Below, one piece after another: positions 1-8,883 of a stretch of DNA of 64,000 nt. Position numbers and translations under genes: made by a program. Numbering within the stretch: the first letter of the stretch is position 1; each line of letters begins with the position of its first letter. The notes beneath the pieces are model-generated. The model was not told where the DNA came from. It saw only the letters and a program-made list of their open reading frames with translations, and made no database searches. The stretch comes from G963691835 sp963691835 (GTDB lineage: Bacteria; Pseudomonadota; Alphaproteobacteria; Thalassobaculales; Thalassobaculaceae): NCBI GenBank assembly GCA_963691835.1, contig OY829383.1, positions 434,001-498,000 on the forward strand, given 5' to 3'.

Positions 1-130
1 GAGTGCAAAAACGGGTATGGTCGTTAACGGTTTCGATACCTATCTCCCTCATTGTTAGGGTGTTGCGATGCAACATCCGAGGGCCTTCGGGTCCTACGTC
101 TCCCAGACGTGAAGCCTCCCTGTTCGACTT
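1..130 (+). ncRNA. 3' part of a structured RNA, possibly 6S RNA
   Basis: This stretch has no open frame and holds several short hairpins in series: TGTTGCGATGCAACA near 62-76, GGGCCTTCGGGTCC near 80-93 and ACGTCTCCCAGACGT near 97-111. It runs directly into a strong intrinsic terminator. The hairpin series and the phrase GAAGCCTCCC resemble the 3' half of alphaproteobacterial 6S RNA (ssrS), but I recognise this only loosely. The 5' part lies outside the window. It has no T-arm pairing, so tRNA or tmRNA is unlikely. Confidence 0.4.
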
Positions 131-164
131 GCCCGGAAGCCCCCCGCTTCCGGGCATTTTTTTT
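131..164 (+). terminator. Intrinsic terminator of the upstream RNA
   Basis: A perfect 10-bp stem (GCCCGGAAGC at 131-140 pairing with GCTTCCGGGC at 146-155) with a five-base loop is followed by eight T residues. This is a textbook rho-independent terminator on the plus strand. It closes the transcript entering from the left edge. Confidence 0.9.
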
Positions 165-435
165 GCGTGACTGATAGTATGAGCCGAGAAGTAAATCTCA
201 CAACGGGAGTTACAATATGACTTAGATCACTACAAAAGAACAACCTATCTTAACGAACCCACCCACAACCAGCGAACATCCAATTATCCACTTTTGATTT
301 TCCCTACGATTTTCGCCATGAATAATGCCGTATCAAACTTGTCACTCTTGCTTCTAAAATCAACGCAGTGATATTAATTATAGATATAGCCCCCCAAGAA
401 CTCGAAACTAGTCTTTGTGTTCTTGAATTTCTTAT
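165..435. other. AT-rich spacer with no recognised gene
   Basis: Composition drops sharply right after the terminator at 164. No convincing open frame, RNA motif or repeat was seen. It marks the left edge of the AT-rich island and probably holds only spacer and the 3' flank of the sulfotransferase-like gene. Confidence 0.6.
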
Positions 436-1053
436 TCAATCCCGATATCCTCTGCTGTAATCTACAAACTCTATAGCTAATTCCCTTTTATCCTGCGTAA
501 CATCGATACCCATGAAATCAATCAAGCCATCTATAAACTGCCTCTTTTTATCTCTAAACGCTATATCCTCAAAACTGCAAACTGCAAGTGGGACCTCAGA
601 ATATTTGTCCGTCAACTTATGAATCTTCGCGTAGTGATTAACAGGAACATCTAAGAGTCTTTGTGAGAACGGCCGTCCATCCCTAGACGCAGAAGAGGAC
701 GCTATAGCAAGTGGATTACGATACACCGTAATAAATACTGGATTTACAAGGTATTCATGTATACTTTCATAATAATAAACTGTTTTTGGGAGCTTCCATC
801 CCCACACATCAAATTCCGAAACATTGTCTTCAATCGCCTTAATTTTAATCTCTAAAGATTCTTTATATCGAAATCGAGGATCTTCTTTTTGACTGCCGAT
901 TCGATTCCCCATAAAGACACCCAATTTCTCTAACACTCCTGAAAGCATAGACGTACCTCCACGCGGTGAGCCGAGAGCCACGATCGTCCGTTTACAATCT
1001 TTATACCCAACTGGACGCATAACGCGAAAGCCAGAAAAAGAATCATCGCCCAT
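436..1053 (-). CDS. Sulfotransferase-like P-loop protein
   Basis: A 205-residue protein with a sulfotransferase-type nucleotide loop, GSPRGGTSML, at about residues 28-37, matching the 5'-phosphosulfate loop of PAPS-dependent enzymes. A second motif, VYRNPLAIASSS at about 110-121, fits the 3'-phosphate-binding region (R followed by S). The protein is shorter than classical enzymes of about 280 residues. No signal peptide or membrane segment is visible, so it is probably cytoplasmic. An AGAAGGGTGG stretch lies upstream of the ATG. It sits downstream of a glycosyltransferase on the same strand in AT-rich DNA, so it may modify a surface glycan. The acceptor is unknown. Confidence 0.72.
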   Translation of the reverse strand: MGDDSFSGFRVMRPVGYKDCKRTIVALGSPRGGTSMLSGVLEKLGVFMGNRIGSQKEDPRFRYKESLEIKIKAIEDNVSEFDVWGWKLPKTVYYYESIHEYLVNPVFITVYRNPLAIASSSASRDGRPFSQRLLDVPVNHYAKIHKLTDKYSEVPLAVCSFEDIAFRDKKRQFIDGLIDFMGIDVTQDKRELAIEFVDYSRGYRD

Positions 1054-1274
1054 CTCATCACCACCCTTCTCAAACTATCAACGAACCCCGTCTTCTATTG
1101 CAAGTAATTCCGCATTTCACAAACTCATAACAAAAACATGCCAAAAACAATAAGCCCCAAAAAAGACGAATTACGTCAATGATATACGATTCTCTCATTA
1201 GGCCTATCTTTCACCCAATCTATAAGACATAATATCTCCCCAGAGTAGAAACATAATGATTAGACTTGCGCTGA

Positions 1275-2555
1275 TTAATGAAGCCCTAGGGCATCTTGAT
1301 ACCTACTAATCATTGACTCGGTCGAGAACTGTTCGTACGAATACATGATCGCACGTTTAACAACTTCTTCCCGTTCTTCCTTTCCTAAAATCACTCTCCT
1401 CATTGCTTCAACAAGGGCGTCCTCGGAAATGGAGGCCCATTGAGCTCCAGGTATAGGAAATATGAATTCACCTTCCCTAACATCCACCATTTCATATTGT
1501 ATCGGATAGCTATTATATTCACTACAGAAATCCTTTGTTCCTGAATAATCAGTGACAATAACTGGAACACCAAGAAGCATTGCATATGCAGGCAAGTAAC
1601 CAAAACCCTCAGAACGATGTGTACTTAACACACAGTCTGCGTTGGAAATGAGGCTCAGGAATTCAATAGAATCGTAGTTTCCGATAATTATCCTTATTCG
1701 GTCATCATTCATCGACTCATATAATATTCGAGACCACTGATCATTTGGATCACCCCAATACCCCGGCACATATTCTGTTGTTTTCACAGTCAAACGTACC
1801 GTCCGATCATTTGTGGCGAAGGCCTTCTTGAAAGCCCGAACCGCAGCGAGTGGATTCTTTCTTTCTACCGATGAATGAAAGTCAAAAGATATCAGAAATT
1901 CAAAGAACTCCTTATCACTAGAAATAGACTTCGACGCCTTGTACACCTGATGAAAGACCGGAATATCCATGCTCTTGCCAACCACTCTGATTGGTGTCTT
2001 CGTATACGACTGATATGCCTCTTTTACAAAATTCGTAGGAACCCAAATTTGATCAAGTAAATCAATTCCCAATTGATGTTGTCTAGGTATAATTTGAAAC
2101 TCCCACAACAGAAACCCTATATTATTACCGTACAAGCCCATCTCTGGATTCTCGAGAAAAAGTCGTGGTATTTTGTCAGCATTCACATGAAACATCCGAT
2201 ATTCTGCTCCAGACATGTTCCTTCTATCGTTAACAGACGAGGTAGTATCGGTATTAAATAACTCTGTCTGGTACCCCATTTCTCTAAATATACTGCCAGT
2301 CATTCTTAAATTCACCCCTAAACCACTAGATGAATTTGTTAATCCATATATATGAATAGACTTCTCCTGCTTCAGCATGGATATCTCTTGCGATCTCATC
2401 GTATCAATATCTATTTTATTTAGTTGAAATAGAGTTTTTTCGAGTTTTTGATTGTATTTTATTCTGATATTACCGTTTAAGTAATTTTCAACTCTATTAT
2501 TTATGTCCTTCAAACTAACTAACCAATTATTTGAAATGATGTATGTGGATATCAA
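1275..2555 (-). CDS. Glycosyltransferase, GT-B fold, group 1 type
   Basis: A 426-residue protein. The C-terminal half carries the GT1/GT4 nucleotide-sugar signature STHRSEGFGYLPAYAMLLG followed by VPVIVTDYSGTKDFC, with the conserved E of the EGFG segment. An HIYGLTNSSSGLGVNLR stretch near residues 68-84 fits the N-terminal Rossmann half (GxG donor or acceptor loop). It starts 14 bases after the stop of the preceding gene on the same strand. The DNA is clearly AT-rich compared with the housekeeping genes from 3899 on, which suggests acquisition by transfer. The sugar transferred cannot be predicted. It may once have been the C-terminal part of a longer multidomain enzyme (see findings). Confidence 0.85.
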   Translation of the reverse strand: MISTYIISNNWLVSLKDINNRVENYLNGNIRIKYNQKLEKTLFQLNKIDIDTMRSQEISMLKQEKSIHIYGLTNSSSGLGVNLRMTGSIFREMGYQTELFNTDTTSSVNDRRNMSGAEYRMFHVNADKIPRLFLENPEMGLYGNNIGFLLWEFQIIPRQHQLGIDLLDQIWVPTNFVKEAYQSYTKTPIRVVGKSMDIPVFHQVYKASKSISSDKEFFEFLISFDFHSSVERKNPLAAVRAFKKAFATNDRTVRLTVKTTEYVPGYWGDPNDQWSRILYESMNDDRIRIIIGNYDSIEFLSLISNADCVLSTHRSEGFGYLPAYAMLLGVPVIVTDYSGTKDFCSEYNSYPIQYEMVDVREGEFIFPIPGAQWASISEDALVEAMRRVILGKEEREEVVKRAIMYSYEQFSTESMISRYQDALGLH

Positions 2556-2569
2556 ATAGACGAGAATAG

Positions 2570-3139
2570 TTATTTCCCCTCTCCCATTGCTATTTTCTTT
2601 GACAGTAGATCTATTTGGCCGTCAGTGATAAAAATCGCATTTAGCGAGTCATCATAGTTATGAATAAAAAAATCGAAAGAGAATGCCCATGCAGACAAAC
2701 TCGTAATCTCCCCATATCGGCCCTTGAGCGTTTCGGAACGGTTGTAAGACATTAATTGGAAACGCGAGAGTGTAACGTCGTCCGCGATGTGAACAGGGTA
2801 CTTCAAGCAGCTCACAACTTCCGGCGGGAGAACATCACTCGACATATTTCTCGTCCTTGCAAAACTTGTCACAAACCACCAGCAGAATTCTTCAAACTCG
2901 CCGTCATTCGCAAGATCGTAGCTTCGACCATGTTTCAACCATACATATAAAGTCAAATTACTGATCGTTCTCGGGAAAACCCAGGGATTGCTGAATGCCG
3001 GTAAGAATGCATAGTTAATCTGTTCAATCGAGAGGCAGGTGTTTTCGAATCCGTCCTCCCCACACAATGCTTTCATTATTGCTGCGTGCCTGAAAGTGAG
3101 ACTGTCCAATTGTATATTCTGATCAGAATTTAGAAACAT
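2570..3139 (-). CDS. Hypothetical protein of the glycan island
   Basis: A 189-residue protein without a motif I can name securely. It has several aromatic-rich segments (WVFPRTISNLTLYVWLKHG, EEFCWWFVTSFA) and a segment with VLPPEVVSCLKYPV that reminds me of helical accessory regions found N-terminal to the catalytic part of large alphaproteobacterial glycosyltransferases. It lies 14 bases upstream of the glycosyltransferase gene on the same strand, in a different frame. Either it is an independent small protein of the operon or it is a piece of a formerly larger glycosyltransferase. Confidence 0.5.
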   Translation of the reverse strand: MFLNSDQNIQLDSLTFRHAAIMKALCGEDGFENTCLSIEQINYAFLPAFSNPWVFPRTISNLTLYVWLKHGRSYDLANDGEFEEFCWWFVTSFARTRNMSSDVLPPEVVSCLKYPVHIADDVTLSRFQLMSYNRSETLKGRYGEITSLSAWAFSFDFFIHNYDDSLNAIFITDGQIDLLSKKIAMGEGK

Positions 3140-3363
3140 ATTATAATGTATTTTCGATATTGGGACAATGTCGTTATCAATACTGTTGTATATGAGTGTG
3201 TTACGTTGATTTAGACTTGTTCTTCTTATCAGATTTGAATTCTTATTAATGTTATATTCATTATTAATTTGGGTTAGGCCGTCATATTTTGAAAAATCAA
3301 AAGTCGCGATTATTGCTTCAGCAATAAAATGCTCTTTTGTGATTTTGATTGTTGAATTATGTA

Positions 3364-3669
3364 TTACAACGATGCTATTTGTCTTATATCAATTTCACCA
3401 ATTACGCCGCCGAGCGACGTTATGGAAACTCGGAATCCACTGTTCCTTGCACTGAATCCTTGAGCCACTAAATCTTCACGATCAAATGAAGTGCAAAAGG
3501 CGTGGACTAGTTTTCCATCTACATAGATACCTAGGTTGCTAGGATCGTCGGGATGCGAATTATCAGAGAACCATCCACAAAAGTGCCCGCCAATTAGACC
3601 ATCGAAGTGTCCTTGAAATCTTGAAAATTTGTTTGGATACGCAGTTGATTGAGACTTTAGATCATACAT
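3364..3669 (-). CDS. Small glycosyltransferase-associated domain protein
   Basis: A 101-residue protein. The ATG at 3669 is chosen because GAGGGGTAGG lies just upstream; an earlier ATG at 3717 is possible. The sequence contains GGHFCGWFSDNSHPDDPSN, then IYVDGKLV, then SGFRVSI. This matches a beta-rich module often repeated in polysaccharide glycosyltransferases of Alphaproteobacteria and Cyanobacteria (pattern GxxxGWAxDxxxP...VxLxVDG...GFRxxL). As a stand-alone single module it is unusual. It lies upstream of 2570-3139 on the same strand, separated by about 220 very AT-rich bases with no frame. It may be an eroded N-terminal fragment. Confidence 0.5.
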   Translation of the reverse strand: MYDLKSQSTAYPNKFSRFQGHFDGLIGGHFCGWFSDNSHPDDPSNLGIYVDGKLVHAFCTSFDREDLVAQGFSARNSGFRVSITSLGGVIGEIDIRQIASL

Positions 3670-3898
3670 GAATCGCCTACCCCTCAAAAAAGGATGAATA
3701 CACCAGAAGCGTACCACAAACGCTATAATAATCAGTCAGTACGTCATTTACGTTATGCCAAATTCTAAAACCATTCTACATTATTACTACGTGAAACGTG
3801 GGGATATCAAATTTTCATTAACTCAGCTCTTATTCAGCCTAGCGAGAAATCATTTAGCTCCTTCTTCTTTTGTGAACTCACTAATTTCTCACGGCCAT

Positions 3899-4507
3899 CT
3901 AAAATATCCGCTCCAGCAGATTCCCCCTCTTACGTTGGATGCTCGGCGTTGCGCCTGACGTCGGGGATTTGCCTAGGGCTGCGTTCTCTTGCAGGCGGCG
4001 GCGTTCGGCGTCTGCGTCCAGAACCACGCCTGGGTTGGGGTCGTCTTTCCAGAAGATCAGGCGGTCGATGAGGAATTCGTCTTCGTAGACGAAGTCGCGT
4101 GTTTCGGCGTTTACCACTTCTCGAATGTTGGGGTCAGCCTGACTGGTACCCAGACGCTCCCGGAAGCTTACTTCGGCTTGGGAGGTCGACGTTACGGAAG
4201 CGCTCGGTGAGGCTGAGGGAGTGTTTGTCGAGAAACCAAAAGACGGCACCGAGCTTGATGGCGCGTTGCTGCCGCTGTTGAGGACGAGCGCTTTTGCGCC
4301 TTCCTTCACCGTACGTTCTTGCGGCCGGGGAGCGCCGGGATCCGGGGGACGGAGGGCGAAGTTGGGCGGGAGGCTCAGCGGTGCGCGGGCCACCACGGCG
4401 AACTCGTCCGGCGAGGACTTCTCCGTCCCTACGGCTTGCCGGAAGTCCGAGCACCCCGCAAGCGCCGTTGTCGCGGCAAGACCGACCAGAATGGCGATCT
4501 GTTTCAT
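3899..4507 (-). CDS. DUF3035 lipoprotein, BamF-like
   Basis: A 202-residue predicted outer-membrane lipoprotein. The start at 4507 is supported by GGGGAGAA upstream and gives a lipoprotein signal with lipobox LAGC (Cys19). Just after it comes a conserved block containing SSPDEFAVVARAPLSLPPNF, typical of DUF3035 proteins, which include the proposed alphaproteobacterial BAM complex subunit BamF. The middle is Ser/Ala-rich and low-complexity, and the C-terminus ends ERIF. It lies 29 bases downstream of lspA, which would mature it, and is probably co-transcribed with ileS-lspA. It is the last housekeeping gene before the AT-rich island. Confidence 0.82.
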   Translation of the reverse strand: MKQIAILVGLAATTALAGCSDFRQAVGTEKSSPDEFAVVARAPLSLPPNFALRPPDPGAPRPQERTVKEGAKALVLNSGSNAPSSSVPSFGFSTNTPSASPSASVTSTSQAEVSFRERLGTSQADPNIREVVNAETRDFVYEDEFLIDRLIFWKDDPNPGVVLDADAERRRLQENAALGKSPTSGATPSIQRKRGNLLERIF

Positions 4508-4536
4508 CAACCGTTCTCCCCTGCAGACAGCGCCGT

Positions 4537-5055
4537 TCATTCTTCCGTACTCGGCTTGTCGGCGATTTTGGGTCCATCTGATTGAAAACTGTCAACCAGC
4601 AGGACTGCTACGCCTAAGGTAATGGCTGCATCGGCAATATTGAAGGCCGGCCAGTGATAACCTGCCGCATGAACGTCAATGAAATCGACGACAGCCCCAA
4701 ACCGGAGCCGATCGATCACATTGCCCACGGCGCCGCCGATCACCGCGGCGAGGCCGATCGCCAGGAAACGGCGTTCCGCCCGGAACAACCAAACCACCAG
4801 CGCTATGGAAACAGCGGTTGCGAAGGCGGCCAACGCATAGGGCGCCCAGTCTTCGCCAGATGACAGCATCCCGAAGCTCACCCCTCTGTTCCAAACGGGA
4901 ACAAAGTTCAGGAACGGCGTCACCACGATCCACTCCCGCGGCTCGAACAACCGGTCCAAGGCCCAAGCCTTGGTGGCCTGATCCGCCGCAATGACAATTG
5001 CCGCCAGGATCAGGCCAAGCCGGACATAGGCGCCCCGCAGGCGATCGTCCATCAA
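4537..5055 (-). CDS. lspA: Lipoprotein signal peptidase (signal peptidase II)
   Basis: A 172-residue inner-membrane aspartyl protease that cleaves the signal peptide of diacylglyceryl-modified prolipoproteins. Four hydrophobic segments are visible. The family signatures GNVIDRLRFGAVVDFID and FNIADAAI contain the catalytic pair, Asp124 and Asp142. Its ATG overlaps the ileS stop by four bases (ATGA), so translation is probably coupled. A lipoprotein gene, the DUF3035 protein, follows directly. Confidence 0.96.
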   Translation of the reverse strand: MMDDRLRGAYVRLGLILAAIVIAADQATKAWALDRLFEPREWIVVTPFLNFVPVWNRGVSFGMLSSGEDWAPYALAAFATAVSIALVVWLFRAERRFLAIGLAAVIGGAVGNVIDRLRFGAVVDFIDVHAAGYHWPAFNIADAAITLGVAVLLVDSFQSDGPKIADKPSTEE

Positions 5056-7868
5056 TCGGCAGCCGCGCTGGGCGCGGTTCCGACAGCCTCAGCGCAACGG
5101 CCACAGATCTGTGCGTCAGCCGGGGCCAAGGCGACTTCTGGCAGGACCCGCCAGCACCGCTCGCATTTGGCGCCATCCGCCAGGCCCGGCAGCACCGCGA
5201 CCCCGTCGACATCCTCCAACCGGAAGGCCTCTTCGGGCGCCGCCTCTTCCGAGAACTTGGCCGCGGACGTGATGAATAGCTCCGGCGCGTCCAAACCGTC
5301 GAACGCAGCAATGTCCTCAGCGCTCGCATAGACCAGGGGTTCCGCCTGGAGGGACGAGCCGATGCGTTTCTGCGCCCGCTCCAGCTCCAGCGCGCCTGTG
5401 ACCACCCGGCGAATGCGGCGGATGCGTTCCCATTTCGCCGCCAGCGGGTCGTCCCGCCACTGGGACGGAATGTCGGGATATGTCCGCAAATGAACCGAGT
5501 CTTCCGGGCCTTTCGCCCGTTGCTGCCATGCCTCCTCTGCGGTGAAGCACAGGATGGGTGCAAGCCACGCCGTCAACGCGTCGAACAAATGGGCCAACAC
5601 CGTCCGCGCCGCCCGACGGCGAAGAGACGACGGCGCGTCGCAATAGAGCGTGTCCTTCCGGATGTCGAAGTAGAACGCGGAAAGGTCCACGGCACAGAAG
5701 TTGTGGACCTGGGTGAACAGCGTGTGGAAGTCAAACGCTTCGGTCCGGTCCCGGACCATCGCGTCGAGCTCCGACATCCGATGGAGAACCCAACGCTCCA
5801 ACTCGGGCATATCCTTCTCGGGGAGCCGCTCGCTCTCCTCGAATCCGTCAAGATTGCCGATCAGATACCGGAGCGTATTACGGAGACGACGGTAGTGGTC
5901 GGCATAGTGCTTCAGGATCTCGGGGCCAATCCGCAGATCTTCGGAATAATCCGAGCCAACGACCCACAGCCGCAGAATATCCGCGCCGTACTGATCGATG
6001 ACGTCCTGGGGACCGACCGTATTGCCGAGCGACTTGGACATCTTCCGCCCCTGCTCGTCCAGGACGAAGCCATGGGTGAGCACCGCGTCGTAAGGAGCGC
6101 GGCCCCGCGTGCCGCAAGACTCCAGCAGAGAGGAATGGAACCAGCCCCGGTGCTGATCTGAGCCTTCCAGATACAGCGAGGCAGGCCACTGCAGGTCGTC
6201 GCGCTGCTCAAGCACGAAGCTGTGGGTCGAGCCACTCTCGAACCACACCTCGACGATGTCGCGAACCTGTTCGTAGTCGCCTGGGTCGTAGCTGTTGCCG
6301 AGGAACCGGGACGGGTCACTGGAGAACCAAGCGTCCGAGCCTTCTTCCTCGAAGATGGCGCCGATCCGGTCAATGACGGCCTGATCCCGGAGCGGCTCCC
6401 CCGTTTCCTTGTGAACGAAGACCGGGATCGGCACGCCCCAGCTTCGCTGTCGGCTGACACACCAGTCCGGCCGCTGCTCGATCATGGAGTAGAGCCGCGT
6501 CTCACCCGCCGCCGGCACGAACCGCGTGTCCCGGATCGCCTGGAGCGCCTTCTCCCGCAGCTCATTGGTCTCCATCGAGATGAACCACTGGGGCGTGTTC
6601 CGGAAGATCAGGGGCGCCTTGGACCGCCACGAGTGAGGATAGCTGTGGGTCAGGCTGCCCCGGGCGAGGAGGCCGCCATGCTCGGCGATGATCGCGGAGA
6701 TCTTGAGGTTGTCGTCCAATACATACATGCCAGCGAACAGTGGCACGTGGTCGTAGAAGATACCGTCGTCGCCGACTGTGCGCGCGATCTCCAATCCAAC
6801 CGAACGGCCAAGCTCGAAGTCGTCCGCGCCATGGCCCGGGGCGATATGGACGAACCCGGTCCCCTGATCGACGGTGACGAAGTCCGCTGCATAGAGACCC
6901 ACGTCATAGTCATAGCCGTGACCGCGCAGCGGGTGTGCTGCGATTGTACCGGTCAGCTCGGACCCCTGAAGCCGGGCGAGTTCGGTCATCTCCTCGATCC
7001 GGGCGGCCGACTTCACCTGCTCGGCCAGATCGACGGAGATCACGATCTTTTCGCCGACGGTAGCCCGGCTGTTCTCACCAACCGCGGTGACCTCGTAGAC
7101 CGCGTAGGTGAACTCCTCGCCGAACGCGATGGCCCGGTTGCCCGGCATCGTCCACGGAGTCGTGGTCCAGATGATGACCGAGGCCCCTTCCAGGGCGGGG
7201 TACGATGCTGTGACCACCGGGAAACGGACATGGATCGTGATCGACTTGTGGTCGTGATACTCGACCTCCGCGTCCGCGAGGGCCGTCTTTTCCACGACGG
7301 ACCACATGACCGGCTTCTCACCCTTGTAGAGGCCGCCGTTCATCAGGAACTTACCGATCTCACGGGCGATCTGGGCTTCCGCCGGATTGGTCATGGTGGT
7401 GTAGGGATTTTCCCAATCACCGGTCACGCCAAGGCGCTTGAACTCCTCGGTCTGAATGCCGACCCACTTCTTCGCGAAGTCCCGGCATTCCTGCCGGAAC
7501 TCGATGACCGGAACGTCGTCCTTGTTCTGGCCCCGCGCGCGATACTCTTCCTCGATCTTCCATTCGATCGGCAGGCCGTGGCAGTCCCAGCCGGGCACGT
7601 ACACGCTGTCCTTGCCCATCATCTGTTGGGAACGGCTGATAACGTCCTTCAGGATCTTGTTCAGCGCGTGACCGATGTGCAGATGGCCGTTGGCATAGGG
7701 AGGTCCATCGTGAAGGACGAACTTCTCCTTGCCGCGCCGGTCGTCCCGAATGCGCTTCTCGAGATCAATCCGCTCCCACGTCTCCAGAATGCCCGGCTCC
7801 CGCTTCGGCAGGTTCGCACGCATCGGAAACTCGGTCTTCGGCAGAAAGACGGTCGATTTGTAGTCCAT
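5052..7868 (-). CDS. ileS: Isoleucyl-tRNA synthetase
   Basis: A 938-residue class Ia aminoacyl-tRNA synthetase, normal length for bacterial IleS. The HIGH-type signature PPYANGHLHIGH lies at residues 56-67, and the KMSKS loop appears as GRKMSKSLGN after the editing domain (WTTTPWTMPGN marks the CP1 editing region). The C-terminal zinc finger is intact: CERCW...CGRC near residues 902-922. It attaches Ile to tRNA(Ile) and hydrolyses Val-tRNA(Ile). It sits in the conserved ribF-ileS-lspA order. A long antisense open frame over this gene is a GC-bias shadow. Confidence 0.98.
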   Translation of the reverse strand: MDYKSTVFLPKTEFPMRANLPKREPGILETWERIDLEKRIRDDRRGKEKFVLHDGPPYANGHLHIGHALNKILKDVISRSQQMMGKDSVYVPGWDCHGLPIEWKIEEEYRARGQNKDDVPVIEFRQECRDFAKKWVGIQTEEFKRLGVTGDWENPYTTMTNPAEAQIAREIGKFLMNGGLYKGEKPVMWSVVEKTALADAEVEYHDHKSITIHVRFPVVTASYPALEGASVIIWTTTPWTMPGNRAIAFGEEFTYAVYEVTAVGENSRATVGEKIVISVDLAEQVKSAARIEEMTELARLQGSELTGTIAAHPLRGHGYDYDVGLYAADFVTVDQGTGFVHIAPGHGADDFELGRSVGLEIARTVGDDGIFYDHVPLFAGMYVLDDNLKISAIIAEHGGLLARGSLTHSYPHSWRSKAPLIFRNTPQWFISMETNELREKALQAIRDTRFVPAAGETRLYSMIEQRPDWCVSRQRSWGVPIPVFVHKETGEPLRDQAVIDRIGAIFEEEGSDAWFSSDPSRFLGNSYDPGDYEQVRDIVEVWFESGSTHSFVLEQRDDLQWPASLYLEGSDQHRGWFHSSLLESCGTRGRAPYDAVLTHGFVLDEQGRKMSKSLGNTVGPQDVIDQYGADILRLWVVGSDYSEDLRIGPEILKHYADHYRRLRNTLRYLIGNLDGFEESERLPEKDMPELERWVLHRMSELDAMVRDRTEAFDFHTLFTQVHNFCAVDLSAFYFDIRKDTLYCDAPSSLRRRAARTVLAHLFDALTAWLAPILCFTAEEAWQQRAKGPEDSVHLRTYPDIPSQWRDDPLAAKWERIRRIRRVVTGALELERAQKRIGSSLQAEPLVYASAEDIAAFDGLDAPELFITSAAKFSEEAAPEEAFRLEDVDGVAVLPGLADGAKCERCWRVLPEVALAPADAQICGRCAEAVGTAPSAAAD

Positions 7869-7922
7869 CGGAACGATCTCTTGTGTCAGTCGGGGCGACC
7901 CGGTGGCCCCTTGGCACCGACC

Positions 7923-8873
7923 TCAGTCGGCTCCAAGAATGCGGCGCGCCGTGGCCGCATCCTCAGCAATTTGCGCTTTCAGCGCGTCCAGGCCGCTAAA
8001 TCTCATTTCCGGGCGAATGAAGTCAACCAAACGTACGTGCAATCGGCGATCATAAAGGTCGAGAGAGCGGTCCAAGAGATGAACTTCGAACAGTGTCCCC
8101 CGGTCATTCACCGTGGGACGGCGGCCGTAGTTCGCAACACCGGCCATCCATTCCGGCTCAGAAACCGCATCCCCATCCGCGAAAGAGATCAGGACGGCAT
8201 ACACACCCTGCATCGGTGCCAAATGGTCACCCAGCCGCAGATTGGCTGTTGGAAAGCCGATGGTGCGTCCCCGCTGATCCCCTGTTTCAACAACAGCGTC
8301 GAACTGCCAGTCCCGCCCCAGAAGAGCGGCGGCTCCTTTGGGGTCTCCCTCCGAAAGGCATTGGCGGATCCGCGTTGAGGAATAGACGCCGCCATCCGGT
8401 TCGGCGACGGCAGACACCCGGGTCACCCCGAAACCCAAGCTGGCCGCGCGTTCCTCCAACATGTCCGGTGAACCGCGGCGGCGGTGTCCAAAGGTGAAGT
8501 CGTAACCGATGACGGCGTGATGCAACCCAAGGGTCCGGTGCAGCACATTGTCCACGAAGTCTTCCGCTGAAACCAGGGCAAAACCCGTATCGAACGGGAT
8601 CTCCACGAGAAGGTCCGCCCCCAGTGCTGCGATCTGACGCTCCCTCTCGGGGGCCAGCGTGAGCCGGAAGGGCGGCGCGTCTGCCTGAAACAGGGCTCGG
8701 GGATGAGGTTCGAACGTGACAACCGAAAGCGGGACACCTGCCGACGCCGCAATTCCGGCCGCGGTCTCGATCACCGCATGATGACCGAGGTGGACACCGT
8801 CAAAGTTTCCGATCGCGGCAACCGTATTCCGGTCCCGGTCCGCCACGTCTTCCAGAGATCTGAGTGTGCGCAA
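7923..8873 (-). CDS. ribF: Bifunctional riboflavin kinase/FAD synthetase
   Basis: About 316 residues if translated from the TTG at 8873, giving MRTLRSLEDV, which matches the usual N-terminus of the family. An upstream ATG would run back into the maoC-like gene and is unlikely. The adenylyltransferase motif GNFDGVHLGHH lies at residues 22-32. The kinase domain shows GRTIGFPTANL and, later, YGRRPTVND. It converts riboflavin to FMN and FAD. It starts about ten bases after the stop of the MaoC-like gene and precedes ileS by about 50 bases. Confidence 0.95.
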   Translation of the reverse strand: MRTLRSLEDVADRDRNTVAAIGNFDGVHLGHHAVIETAAGIAASAGVPLSVVTFEPHPRALFQADAPPFRLTLAPERERQIAALGADLLVEIPFDTGFALVSAEDFVDNVLHRTLGLHHAVIGYDFTFGHRRRGSPDMLEERAASLGFGVTRVSAVAEPDGGVYSSTRIRQCLSEGDPKGAAALLGRDWQFDAVVETGDQRGRTIGFPTANLRLGDHLAPMQGVYAVLISFADGDAVSEPEWMAGVANYGRRPTVNDRGTLFEVHLLDRSLDLYDRRLHVRLVDFIRPEMRFSGLDALKAQIAEDAATARRILGAD

Positions 8874-8883
8874 GAGGCCCGTC

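Noticed and set aside
1..164. tRNA or tmRNA at the left edge
   Set aside because: A TTCGA sequence is present, but the flanking bases do not form a T-arm and there is no CCA end.
3755..3958. A 67-codon plus-strand frame in the AT-rich region
   Set aside because: No ribosome site, no family resemblance, and it runs into the 3' end of the bamF-like gene in antisense.
6222..8378. A 718-codon open frame antisense to ileS
   Set aside because: It mirrors the high-GC codon pattern of ileS, runs past its start into the ribF region and shows no family motif, while ileS is certain.
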